NCBI GenBank assembly: GCA_003233235.1
Contig: QILF01000052.1
Span: 1-40,579, forward strand
Source of the DNA: Zetaproteobacteria bacterium
GTDB lineage: Bacteria > Pseudomonadota > Zetaproteobacteria > Mariprofundales > Mariprofundaceae
DNA: 40,579 nt
Reading direction: 5' to 3'
The notes below the pieces were generated by a model. It had not been told where the DNA came from and ran no database searches. It saw only the letters and a list, made by a program, of their open reading frames with translations. Position numbers and translations under genes: made by a program. Shown here in pieces: positions 1 through 9,354 of this stretch (position 1 is its first letter; each line of letters starts with the position of its first letter).

Positions 1-36
1 ATCCATGGCGAACTTCTATGCTACGCCAGACACCTC

Positions 37-84
37 AAAAGCGGACAATTCTATCTGGCAGAAAAGAGGACATTTCTACTTTGC
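37..84. repeat. Two imperfect direct repeats (37-59 and 62-84), possibly a remnant of an IS terminus
   Basis: AAAAGCGGACAATTCTATCTGGC versus AAAAGAGGACATTTCTACTTTGC, 19/23 identical, spaced 25 bp; multiple terminal repeats of this kind resemble IS21-type ends. Confidence 0.4.
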
Positions 85-219
85 GTTGACAATAAACCGC
101 CTCTCTATTGCCGCGCCCGGCATATCCGTTAGGCTGTTGCGTTGATTTAATTTCGATAGCACCTGAAACAACAAAACCGGTGCGAATAGCCGCAAGGCAC
201 AGCTTGGAAGGTAAAGGCC

Positions 220-1029
220 ATGATCCGCTGCAAGGCACTGAGTAAAACATACGCTGGTATTCCCGCGCTAAATGGCGTGGACCTGCATGTGCGCGCCCAT
301 AAAACCACCGTTATCATGGGCGGATCCGGCTCTGGCAAGACGACGCTGCTGCGCCTGATTGCCGGACTCGAAAAACCTAGCGGCGGCGAGATTTATTACG
401 GTGACGAGGACTTTTTGCACATGCCGCACCGGCGTCTGTACGAATTGCGTCAATCAATGGGGATGGTATTCCAATATTCCGCACTGCTGAATTCGTTGAA
501 TGTTTACGATAACGTTGCTTTTACCTTACATGAGCACAGTGATTTGGATAGCGATATTATCCATACCATCGTAACCATGAAACTGGAGCAGGTTGGTTTG
601 CGCGGCATGGAGCATCTGATGCCATCCGAACTTTCCGGCGGCATGGCCAAGCGTGTGGCACTTGCCCGAGCTATCGCCATGGATCCGGGAATCGTTTTCT
701 TCGATGAGCCGACCTCCGGACTGGACCCGATTTCGGCAGGTGTCATTACCTCGCTTATTCACGACCTGAGCATCAAATCACACCACACTTCGGTGGTGGT
801 TACGCATGATGTCGAGGCAGGACTCTCCATTGCTGATTACGTTGTGCTGCTGTGGCAGGGAGAAATCATCGCCGAAGGTTCCGCCGATGATATTCGGCAC
901 AGCGATGATGCGCGCGTGAACCAGTTTATTGAAGGCAAGCCGGATGGGCCGATTCCATTTTCGCGCAGCTCCGTCACCTACATTGACGATTTATTGCATA
1001 AACCCGGCACCGTAAGGATGGAGCCGTGA
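220..1029 (+). CDS. mlaF: Phospholipid ABC transporter ATP-binding protein MlaF
   Basis: Walker A GGSGSGKTTLLRL, signature LSGGMAKRVALARA, Walker B IVFFDEPTSGLDP; followed by mlaE/D/C. Confidence 0.95.
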   Translation: MIRCKALSKTYAGIPALNGVDLHVRAHKTTVIMGGSGSGKTTLLRLIAGLEKPSGGEIYYGDEDFLHMPHRRLYELRQSMGMVFQYSALLNSLNVYDNVAFTLHEHSDLDSDIIHTIVTMKLEQVGLRGMEHLMPSELSGGMAKRVALARAIAMDPGIVFFDEPTSGLDPISAGVITSLIHDLSIKSHHTSVVVTHDVEAGLSIADYVVLLWQGEIIAEGSADDIRHSDDARVNQFIEGKPDGPIPFSRSSVTYIDDLLHKPGTVRMEP

Positions 1030-1805
1030 ACGGTGCAGCCATAATGTTCGGTCGCATGGGGCGCAGCTTTCTCGGCATGGTTTTCCGGTTGGGCGATGCC
1101 ACAACCCTGAGCAGCACCTCGCTCGGATTGCTTCCCACACCACCGTGGCAAGGTCGCCACATTGTAATTCAGATGTTCAATATCGGCGTCGGTTCGTTGA
1201 TTATTATTGGTCTGACCGGCGCGTTTACCGGTATGGTGCTGGCGCTGCAAGGTTATTACACGCTGGCTAAATTCGGCTCCGAATCGATGCTCGGAGCAGG
1301 CATTGCGCTGGCGATTATTCGTGAACTCGGCCCGGTGCTCGGGGCAATGATGCTGACGGCCCGGGCTGGCTCTGCGATCACTGCCGAAATTGGTATTATG
1401 CGTGTTACCGAACAAATTGATGCGCTGGAAATGATGGCTGTCAATCCGCGCGCACGCATCATTATGCCGCGCATTATTGCCGCGACGCTGGTTTTACCGC
1501 TGCTTATCGCTCTGTTCGACCTGATTGGCATGGGTGCTGGTTATGTCGTCGGCGTTAAACTTCTGGGTGTGAATCCCGGTGCCTTTATCGCGGAAATGCA
1601 GGCCAAGGTTACCACACACGATATCAATACAGGGTGGATCAAAGCGGTGTCTTTCGGTTTTCTTATTGGTGTTATTTGCACCTACGTCGGATATCGCGCT
1701 ACACCGACCACCGAAGGCGTCGGCAAAGCGACCACGCAGGCGGTGGTACTTTCTTCGGTTGGTATTTTGGTGCTGGACTACATCTTAACATCGTTTTTTC
1801 TGTAA
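1026..1805 (+). CDS. mlaE: Phospholipid ABC transporter permease MlaE
   Basis: MlaE family motifs (GPVLGAMMLTARAGSAITAEIGIMRVTEQIDALEMMAVNP); 4-nt overlap with mlaF. Confidence 0.95.
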   Translation: MNGAAIMFGRMGRSFLGMVFRLGDATTLSSTSLGLLPTPPWQGRHIVIQMFNIGVGSLIIIGLTGAFTGMVLALQGYYTLAKFGSESMLGAGIALAIIRELGPVLGAMMLTARAGSAITAEIGIMRVTEQIDALEMMAVNPRARIIMPRIIAATLVLPLLIALFDLIGMGAGYVVGVKLLGVNPGAFIAEMQAKVTTHDINTGWIKAVSFGFLIGVICTYVGYRATPTTEGVGKATTQAVVLSSVGILVLDYILTSFFL

Positions 1806-1826
1806 TTTGGAATATGGAGCAGGCAT

Positions 1827-2285
1827 ATGAAAGAGTATAATCGCATCGAAATTACGGTAGGGCTATTTGTCTTTATCGGTATCGCCAGCATGTTCTATAT
1901 GGCGCTGAAACTCGGCGAGGTTGGCGGCATAGGAACCTCTGGATATCATTTACAAGCGGCATTCGACGATGTCGGCGGGGTACGCGCAGGTGCTGATGTG
2001 ATGATTGCAGGTGTCGTGATTGGCCGTGTCGATAACGTACATCTGAACGCTGATGATCAAGCTGAGGTCAGCATGCGCATCCATGACAACGTTCATATTA
2101 CTGCTGATGCTATCGCCTCAATCCGCACCAAGGGAATTATCGGTGATCGTTTTATCCGTATTTCTCAAGGAGGTGACGATACGATGCTTGCTGACGGTGG
2201 AACGGTGGACGAAACTGAATCGGCTATCAGCCTGGAAGGCTTGGTGTCGAAATACATCTTCAACAGTGATTCCAGCAAAAAATAG
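1827..2285 (+). CDS. mlaD: Phospholipid-binding MCE-domain protein MlaD
   Basis: N-terminal TM plus single MCE domain (FDDVGGVRAGADVMIAGVVIGRV). Confidence 0.95.
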   Translation: MKEYNRIEITVGLFVFIGIASMFYMALKLGEVGGIGTSGYHLQAAFDDVGGVRAGADVMIAGVVIGRVDNVHLNADDQAEVSMRIHDNVHITADAIASIRTKGIIGDRFIRISQGGDDTMLADGGTVDETESAISLEGLVSKYIFNSDSSKK

Positions 2286-2385
2286 GCTGTACGCAGCACC
2301 CGCAGGCGGAGTAAATACCCCTGTCTCGAAATGCTGTAAGCCATAAGCTTTAGCACTGTACTGATACGCCAAGGAGAACGTACTT

Positions 2386-3045
2386 ATGTTGAGAAAAACA
2401 CTTATCCTACTTTCATTTATTACCCTGCTGCCGGTGCAAGTCATTGCCGCTACCGATGCCGGTTCGCAGCAGATAGATGCAGGCCAAACGTTGCAGCTTA
2501 ACGACCCGAAGGTCGTTGTCCAAACTGCGGTCAGCGGCGTTATCAACGCACTTAAAGCACGCAAAGATCAAAACGCATTATCTGCCGAAGATCGTGCGGC
2601 TATCCGTAAAGCTATCGGGGGCTACTTTGACTTTGTCGAAATGGCTAGGCGTGCACTGGGCAGGCCGTGGAGAAAGATGGACATCGCACAAAAAAAAGAT
2701 TTTGTCCTGACGTTCCGTGAGCTTTTGGAACGCTCCTACGGCAACCGTCTCTCCGAATACCACGACCAGCAGGTTGAATATGGTAAAGTGAAAATTGGCA
2801 AACGCACAGCCTCTGTCGATTCAGAGGTCATTGATGCCGACAAGCGTATCCCGGTGCGCTATAAACTGGTGCACAAAAAAATTGGCTGGCGCGTTTACGA
2901 TATCAAGGTGGAAGGTATCAGTATGATCAACACCTACCGAACCGACTTCGGCGAAGCGGTTAATAAAAATGGTATTGTGGGTTTCCTGAAAGATTTGAAA
3001 GAACGTGTTGCCGGATTAGAGAAACAGGATAAACCCAACGGCTAA
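2386..3045 (+). CDS. mlaC: Periplasmic phospholipid-binding protein MlaC
   Basis: Signal peptide; MlaC/Ttg2D motifs (FDFVEMARRALGRPWRKM, FRELLERSYGNRL). Confidence 0.92.
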   Translation: MLRKTLILLSFITLLPVQVIAATDAGSQQIDAGQTLQLNDPKVVVQTAVSGVINALKARKDQNALSAEDRAAIRKAIGGYFDFVEMARRALGRPWRKMDIAQKKDFVLTFRELLERSYGNRLSEYHDQQVEYGKVKIGKRTASVDSEVIDADKRIPVRYKLVHKKIGWRVYDIKVEGISMINTYRTDFGEAVNKNGIVGFLKDLKERVAGLEKQDKPNG

Positions 3046-3069
3046 TCACTTGCCGCAGCCCTGCAAGTC

Positions 3070-6000
3070 ATGAGAAAGATACTGGTTGCATGCCGACGCA
3101 TTTTGCTTGCAGGGGCTGTTGGCGTTTTGCTGGTTGTCGGCTGGGTCTTCTGGCAAGCCCCTTCGCTGAATGAAATGCATCCACAACTGGAGCGTGTTCT
3201 CGCCCGGCAATTCGGCCTGAAAAGTATCCAACTCGGCAAATTATCATGGCGCTGGGCCGGGCAAACCTGGCTGAATGCCGAGAACATTACATTTACCGGC
3301 CCGGCAGAACGCATTCGCGTCGAAGATGCGCAATTGGAAGTGCGGATTTCAAGCTGGGAGCTGTTGCTTGGTAACATTCGTCCGACCAGCATCAGCTTGC
3401 GTCACGGTCAGATTTCCCTACAACTGCCTCGTGCTGCCGTTGGCGAATCTTTGCCCGTACTTTCCGGTGTGCTGCAAATTGAGGACTCCACAGTCACGCT
3501 TGGTTACGGTGAATTCTCAAATCGTTTTCATCACCTTGATCTGCATCTTGATACGGTTCGTCGTAACCTTTCCATGCAATTGCCCGGTTTTACACTTAAT
3601 GTCGATTGGGATAAAAATTTACAACCGCTCAGTTTGCATACCCGTTTCGACAATTTAAACTGGCTGCCTAAGGCATGGCGTTTGCGCACGCGTGGCGAAT
3701 TCAGCGCTATGCTGGATATCAGCAAGTCGGCAGAGGTTTCCGGCTGGCAACTGGGGGGGCAACTCAATTCAGTGGCTGGAGCGGTTATTCTAAACAACGA
3801 AAACGCGCCATTTATCGCATTCAACGACGTACACCTTCAGGCGCTCATCCATACCGGGGGGCATGCAGCCGACATCCGGCGCGTTGAATGGCAGACCATT
3901 GAGTGGCAGGACGGCGATAACCATCTTAGCGCAAACGGTGATTGGCGCGATGGTCAGCTTAATCTGGCTGTGCAAGCCGAAACACTGCACCTCGAAGTGC
4001 TGGCAGGCTGGGCGCAGGCGCTGGTCGGCGACGGATGGAGGGAATGGCTCGGTGGCCTGCGCGGCAGCGCACAAAAACTCAATGCTCAATTGCACCTCAA
4101 ACAGAAAAAAGCATGGCGCAAACCGGAACTGGAAAATATCGACGCAAATAATATACGCCTCAGCGCAGAGCTGAGTGATGTAACCATTCCGTTGAGCGGA
4201 GCGAACGAGTTACTGCAAGAGCTGACCGGCAAACTTAATTTTGATGCCGACGGACTGAATATGACGGTGCAGCATGTTTTACTGCCACATCAGGCTGGTT
4301 CGGTGCATGGAAAACTGCATGTTGCCGACCTGAATAAACCCGTGTTCGCCATTGAAGGTCAGGGTGAAGTGGATGTTGGCCGTTGCGAACGGTGGCTGAA
4401 TCCGGGCAGCATGCCACAACTGGTTTGGAAACAGGCTCCAGCCAATGCCCGTTTCGCATTCGATTGGCCGATGTATGCCACACAACCAAGCAAGGGCGAA
4501 GCGGAATTGACGCCAATATCGGTGTGGCAGGTTGAAATTATGCAGCGTCCGGTTCTGTTGCGCGGTGGCAGTATGCGCTGGCAGACCGACGGCTCGTTGC
4601 GGTTCTCAGCGATGAAACTTCATTACGACGGTTTCGATGCCACACTTGATATGCAGCTACAGGAACAAGGACATGCCATCTGGAATTTGAATAAATTGCG
4701 GATGCAGTTTTCCGGTGATTTTGCCGACATTGCCGCACGCTATCGTATGCCGATTGATGGAGCCTCAGGACATTACACAGCACGGCTTGAATTCAAGCCA
4801 CCACAAACAATAAACAACAAAACAGAAAAAGGCGTATGGGAATTGAATGCCGACCTTGGCAATGCCGCATGGCGTCGCCTGCTTGGCTCACATAAGAATG
4901 TCGGGGAACCCTATGCACTCAAATTTAGCGGTTGGCAGACCCCGGACGGTTTTGAACTCAATAGTATCCGCAGTCATGGCGGTGCGCCGCTGGTCATCGG
5001 CAAAGGCAGTATGAACAAACAGCGCATTTCATTGCGTATCAGCACGCTGAAAGCTCCGGCTTTCAGCGGCGAGCTTACCGTCAGTGCTCCTTTCGATGAC
5101 GCGCCGCTGGAAATCAACATCAACTCCGATTTTATGGATCATAGCGCATTGCCCGAGCAAATGCCGGAAATACAAAAATTGGTAAATATTCCGGCAACAG
5201 GAAGTAAAGCGCGTCAGTGGGTCATGCGCGGCAATTTCCGGCATATTCGCTGGGATGCGTTGTCCATTCGTGGTGTGCGCATTAATTTTGCATCCTCAAC
5301 CCAAGGCATTGGCACGTTGCAAGCCGACATGCTGAATGCAGCCAAGCTATCCATTTTCCGCGTGCATGCCTTTTTTCATCTTTCCTCGGGTGGCAATGTC
5401 GATATTCGCAATTTGACAGCACAAATGCTCGGGCAAAACTTACACCTGTCAGGTAATCTGCGCCCGCAACCCGGTGGCGGTTTGCACTGGACGGGTTTTG
5501 CCGACATCAGTGGTGATTTCAGTCAAATCATTCAACGCCTTGATGCCTCAAAACTCTTTCGGGGTGGTGTCGTACACGCGTTGTGGTCGGGCAACGGTGT
5601 GATTAAAGCGGAACAACCGTGGTGGAACGGCATGCATGGCCGATTGCGTTTACGCTCCGATAAAGGGCGTATCCTCGAAGGTGGCACCATGACCAAGATG
5701 CTGGCGGCACTCAGCCTGACCGATCTGCCTCATTTTCTTACCGGCAAACGTGAGGATATAACCGGGCCGGGCATGTTGTATAAGCGGCTGCAACTTGAAT
5801 CGACGGTGCGCGAAGAAAAAGCCCAAATCCGGCGCTTGGCCATGCGTGCCTCAGCATTGGACATGGCCGGACGCGGCAGCATCAATCTTGCCACTGGCGA
5901 CATTGATTTATATGTAACAGCACGCCCGTTGCAAAACCTCGATTCTTTCCTGCGTATGATTCCACTGTTGCGTGACCTTGTTCTCGGAGCGGCAAAAAGT

Positions 6001-6180
6001 GTCTTCCGCAAAATTTATCATGTGTATGGCCCGTTGCAGAATGCCAAGGTGGAAGCGGTGAGTGCCGAGCAGGCTGGATTGCCCGAAGCAGGCTTGCTGG
6101 AAGCCCTCATTAGCTTGCCGGGACGCTGGTTCGACGCGGGCAGCAAAGCAACTGAAGAGGCACTTCCAGCGACACCGTAA
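3070..6180 (+). CDS. YhdP/AsmA-like (DUF3971-type) large membrane-anchored protein
   Basis: 1036 aa, single N-terminal TM, long beta-rich repetitive body, AsmA-type C-terminus (ALDMAGRGSINLATGDIDLYVTARPLQNLDSFLRMIPLL). Confidence 0.8.
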   Translation: MRKILVACRRILLAGAVGVLLVVGWVFWQAPSLNEMHPQLERVLARQFGLKSIQLGKLSWRWAGQTWLNAENITFTGPAERIRVEDAQLEVRISSWELLLGNIRPTSISLRHGQISLQLPRAAVGESLPVLSGVLQIEDSTVTLGYGEFSNRFHHLDLHLDTVRRNLSMQLPGFTLNVDWDKNLQPLSLHTRFDNLNWLPKAWRLRTRGEFSAMLDISKSAEVSGWQLGGQLNSVAGAVILNNENAPFIAFNDVHLQALIHTGGHAADIRRVEWQTIEWQDGDNHLSANGDWRDGQLNLAVQAETLHLEVLAGWAQALVGDGWREWLGGLRGSAQKLNAQLHLKQKKAWRKPELENIDANNIRLSAELSDVTIPLSGANELLQELTGKLNFDADGLNMTVQHVLLPHQAGSVHGKLHVADLNKPVFAIEGQGEVDVGRCERWLNPGSMPQLVWKQAPANARFAFDWPMYATQPSKGEAELTPISVWQVEIMQRPVLLRGGSMRWQTDGSLRFSAMKLHYDGFDATLDMQLQEQGHAIWNLNKLRMQFSGDFADIAARYRMPIDGASGHYTARLEFKPPQTINNKTEKGVWELNADLGNAAWRRLLGSHKNVGEPYALKFSGWQTPDGFELNSIRSHGGAPLVIGKGSMNKQRISLRISTLKAPAFSGELTVSAPFDDAPLEININSDFMDHSALPEQMPEIQKLVNIPATGSKARQWVMRGNFRHIRWDALSIRGVRINFASSTQGIGTLQADMLNAAKLSIFRVHAFFHLSSGGNVDIRNLTAQMLGQNLHLSGNLRPQPGGGLHWTGFADISGDFSQIIQRLDASKLFRGGVVHALWSGNGVIKAEQPWWNGMHGRLRLRSDKGRILEGGTMTKMLAALSLTDLPHFLTGKREDITGPGMLYKRLQLESTVREEKAQIRRLAMRASALDMAGRGSINLATGDIDLYVTARPLQNLDSFLRMIPLLRDLVLGAAKSVFRKIYHVYGPLQNAKVEAVSAEQAGLPEAGLLEALISLPGRWFDAGSKATEEALPATP

Positions 6181-6221
6181 ACACTTCTTTGCAAAGCGAA
6201 AAAGCCGTCTATACTGCTCGC

Positions 6222-6959
6222 ATGCAGCTCATCATGCTGGACACTGAAACTACCGGACTTTCACCTCTGAATGGAGACCGCATTGTTGAAATCGGTGCGG
6301 TTCGGGTATCGCAGCGACATATCGACCGCAAACAGGTATTTCACCACTACATCAATCCTGATCGCCACATTCCTGAAGAAGTGGTGCGCATTCACGGCAT
6401 TAGCGATAAAGATGTAAAAGATAAACCACGTTTTGTTGATATTGGCGAAGCCTTTCTGGACTTCATTCAGGATGCTACGCTGGTTATTCACAATGCTGCT
6501 TTTGATCTTGGTTTTCTGATGCAGGAGCTGCGCCTTGCCAAGCTGTCCGGAATCGCCGACGTTCCGGTCATTGATTCACTACAGGTGGCTCGCAAACGCC
6601 ATCCACATCAGCGCAATAACCTCGATGCACTATGCGATCGCTACAACGTGGAACGCGGACATCGCACCCTGCACGGTGCACTGCTTGATGCCGAGTTACT
6701 CGCTGAAATGTATCTGGCGATGACCGGCGGCAGACAGTTTTCTCTGGATATGGAAGCGACGCCACATCCGGCCTCCAATTTTGTGCAATTACCGGAAAGC
6801 AGCAGCGGGCGTGCCGAAAAAGCGGAAACCGCCAAGCTGATGCGCCGACCATCTCCACCGCTTGCTGACGAAGATATGGATGCGCACCGCCACATGCTGG
6901 AGCGCATCCATCAGGAAAGCGGTCAGGCCATCTGGCTGTTGCCGCCAAGCGCCTCATAA
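6222..6959 (+). CDS. dnaQ: 3'-5' exonuclease, DNA polymerase III epsilon subunit family (DnaQ-like)
   Basis: MLDTETTGLSP...RIVEIGAV, HNAAFDLGFL, RTLHGALLDAELLAEMYLAMTGG; ATG at 6222 preferred over 6189. Confidence 0.92.
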   Translation: MQLIMLDTETTGLSPLNGDRIVEIGAVRVSQRHIDRKQVFHHYINPDRHIPEEVVRIHGISDKDVKDKPRFVDIGEAFLDFIQDATLVIHNAAFDLGFLMQELRLAKLSGIADVPVIDSLQVARKRHPHQRNNLDALCDRYNVERGHRTLHGALLDAELLAEMYLAMTGGRQFSLDMEATPHPASNFVQLPESSSGRAEKAETAKLMRRPSPPLADEDMDAHRHMLERIHQESGQAIWLLPPSAS

Positions 6960-6965
6960 CAGCAG

Positions 6966-7427
6966 ATGCGCCTTCCTTCTCCGATTCTCGTCGTCTGTCA
7001 GGGTAATTTGTGCCGTAGTCCGTTCGCCGAACTTTTGTTGCAGAAAAAGTTGCAGGATGCCGGTGTATATGCCGAACTGTTCAGTCGCGGTTTGCAGAAT
7101 ATTGGCAGCCAGCCGGTACCGGACGTTGCATTATCCGTTGCGCTCGAATTCGACATCGATCTTTCAATCCATCGCTCCACCATGCTTCTCAAACAGGACT
7201 TGCAACACGCAGCATTCGTGCTGGTGATGAGCGCCCGCCAACGGAAGTTTATCGGCGAGATCAGTCCGATGAGTATCGGTAAAGTCTTTCTGCTATCGCA
7301 ACCCGATGGCGGCGATACGGTTGCCGACCCTATCGGTCAATCAGCCGATGTCTTTCGCGAGGTCTACACGGAAATCGCTGAACATATTGATGCATGGTTA
7401 CAGCGCTTTGGCATTGTTCAAGCCTGA
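6966..7427 (+). CDS. Low-molecular-weight protein tyrosine phosphatase family
   Basis: CX5R motif CQGNLCRS and DPIG loop. Confidence 0.9.
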   Translation: MRLPSPILVVCQGNLCRSPFAELLLQKKLQDAGVYAELFSRGLQNIGSQPVPDVALSVALEFDIDLSIHRSTMLLKQDLQHAAFVLVMSARQRKFIGEISPMSIGKVFLLSQPDGGDTVADPIGQSADVFREVYTEIAEHIDAWLQRFGIVQA

Positions 7428-7528
7428 ATACCGGCCCGCAGATAGTGCAAAGCGACAATGGATTAGCGGCTACGTTCCAGCACTTGCAGTGCGCTTACAT
7501 CTTCCTAGCATGCACCTTCACAATCCAT

Positions 7529-7602
7529 GCGGGTGTAGCACAATGGTAGTGCAGCAGCTTCCCAAGCTGAATACGAGGGTTCGATTCCCTTCACCCGCTC
7601 CA
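7529..7602 (+). tRNA. tRNA-Gly(CCC), CCA encoded
   Basis: 74 nt cloverleaf: acceptor GCGGGTG/CACCCGC, D stem GCAC/GTGC, anticodon loop TTCCCAA, T arm GAGGG-TTCGATT-CCCTT, terminal CCA. Confidence 0.95.
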
Positions 7603-7631
7603 TGTTTTGATACAGGTAGCCACAAACACAT

Positions 7632-8405
7632 ATGAGCCAATTTATTCGTTTTTCATTTCCCCTAAGTCCACGCATGCAGAGTTTTCTGCAATTGCGCGAT
7701 GGTCTTGCCTGTTTGGCCGAAGCCAATGCCGACCAGCAGCCTTATGTCTGGTTACAAGCCTGTGCCGATTTGCACATTTCGTTATTCGGCGAGCAGGGGC
7801 GTCGGGCAGCACTATCCGATGTTATCGGTCTGCTTGGTTGTATGCAGGATCATCTGGATGCGCTGGCCAGCGAGCACCCACAATACTGCGAACAGATTAT
7901 GCGCTCCTGCGCCACGCTTGAAGGACACGAAAAAAATCTGCGTGGCGGTGTGGATGAAGCAAAAAACATCCTCACCTCTGATGCGCTGATTTCCGCCTGG
8001 ATGAACGGCCTGAAAAAACACGACTGGCTAGGACACCGGAAGCATATGCCACATGCCCTGCATACGTTATGGCATAACAGCCAACGACGCGAAGCTGTGC
8101 ATAATGCATTGCGCAATTTGAGTGAAGCGGTGAGTAGTATGCATGGCATGCTGCACGATTATGTGGCATGGGAATCGCATCTCGCGGAGGGCGGCGGTCA
8201 GCGTTTCCGGCTTGATTCCAGCAAACCATGCGGTTTGCTCATTGTCGGCCTGACACCTGCTCAAGTTGACGCTGGACTGATCCCCGACATTTCCGGCAAT
8301 CACATGGCTGTCCGCTTGCGTTTTCAGCGCTGGCTGCCTACTCAGGCTTCTGTTCAGGTCGATGAGGATGTGCCGTATCAGTGCATGCAAGTGCCTATCG
8401 CATGA
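7632..8405 (+). CDS. zapD: Cell division protein ZapD (YacF/DUF1342)
   Basis: N-terminal FSFPLSPRMQSFLQLRDG and C-terminal RLRFQRW resemble ZapD; directly upstream of yacG, as in the conserved zapD-yacG pair. Confidence 0.8.
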   Translation: MSQFIRFSFPLSPRMQSFLQLRDGLACLAEANADQQPYVWLQACADLHISLFGEQGRRAALSDVIGLLGCMQDHLDALASEHPQYCEQIMRSCATLEGHEKNLRGGVDEAKNILTSDALISAWMNGLKKHDWLGHRKHMPHALHTLWHNSQRREAVHNALRNLSEAVSSMHGMLHDYVAWESHLAEGGGQRFRLDSSKPCGLLIVGLTPAQVDAGLIPDISGNHMAVRLRFQRWLPTQASVQVDEDVPYQCMQVPIA

Positions 8406-8596
8406 AAGCTAAAATAACTGAAAAGAATACTCGCGCCTGCCCCGTTTGCCGCAAACCTGTCGTTCCGGATACCCCGGAAGCGCCTTTTTGCAGCAAACGC
8501 TGCCGACAAATCGACCTTGGTCGCTGGGCGAGTGGCGATTATCAAATTGAGGGTGAGTCGGCGATGCCCTGGGAATTGGAACGCGGTGAAGATTGA
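8402..8596 (+). CDS. yacG: DNA gyrase inhibitor YacG, zinc-binding
   Basis: CPVCRKPV...FCSKRCRQIDLGRWASGDYQI; ATG at 8402 overlaps the zapD stop. Confidence 0.92.
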   Translation: MKAKITEKNTRACPVCRKPVVPDTPEAPFCSKRCRQIDLGRWASGDYQIEGESAMPWELERGED

Positions 8597-9191
8597 GTCT
8601 GTAACCCATGAATATAAAAGAGATAAATTAGATATTATTCTAGCCTCAAGCTCCACCTATCGGAAACAGCTTTTAGCGCGCCTACAGCTCCCTTTTTCAG
8701 TTTGTATACCTGATTTCAAGGAAGCCAGAACGGGCAGTATGCCACCGGCAGAACTGGTTCAGCACAACACGCTGGGGAAAGCACATGCTGTTCGTGTCGT
8801 GTATCCGCAAGCGACCATTATCGCCTCCGATCAAATTGTCGTTTGTGACGGAACCGTGCTCGGCAAGCCGGGCAATTACGCCGCTGCCAGTGAGCAATTG
8901 GCGTTTCTTTCTGGAAAATCCGTGGATTTTCTAACCGGCGTTGCGTTGCTTGGAAAAGCTATCGAACGCTACGAAACCGTACGCTTTCGTGTCTATTTCC
9001 GGCATCTGAATGCCGCCGAAATTGATACTTACCTGCTTGCGGATCAGCCTTATGATTGTGCCGGAAGTTTCAAATCGGAAGCGCTGGGTATCAGCCTGTT
9101 TTCGCGCATGCAGGGCGACGACCCGAGCGCATTGATCGGCCTGCCACTGATTACCCTGTCCGGCTGGTTGCAACCGCTAGGGAGGCGCTGA
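8586..9191 (+). CDS. Maf-family nucleotide pyrophosphatase (YceF-like)
   Basis: IILASSSTYRKQLL, ASDQIVV, LGKPG, YDCAGSFKSEALGI; GTG start at 8586 inferred; stop codon lies in the adjacent MITE-like inverted repeat. Confidence 0.9.
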   Translation: MKIESVTHEYKRDKLDIILASSSTYRKQLLARLQLPFSVCIPDFKEARTGSMPPAELVQHNTLGKAHAVRVVYPQATIIASDQIVVCDGTVLGKPGNYAAASEQLAFLSGKSVDFLTGVALLGKAIERYETVRFRVYFRHLNAAEIDTYLLADQPYDCAGSFKSEALGISLFSRMQGDDPSALIGLPLITLSGWLQPLGRR

Positions 9192-9319
9192 TCAATTCAT
9201 GGATTTGCATTTTACATTTATAATGCACCAACTCGGCGTTGCAATGTATCGCAATAGCCGTGCTATTATTGGCACATTCTTAATGCAAGCTGCTTTACCT
9301 AGAATTAATCAGCACCTCC
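9181..9319. mobile_element. MITE-like element, 139 bp, 18-bp terminal inverted repeats, CTAG target duplication
   Basis: GGAGGCGCTGATCAATTC (9181-9198) versus GAATTAATCAGCACCTCC (9302-9319), 16/18 complementary; CTAG at 9177-9180 and 9320-9323; no ORF inside. Confidence 0.75.
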
Positions 9320-9354
9320 CTAGGGAAGTTCTAAACACATAAAAAGGACGCGCT

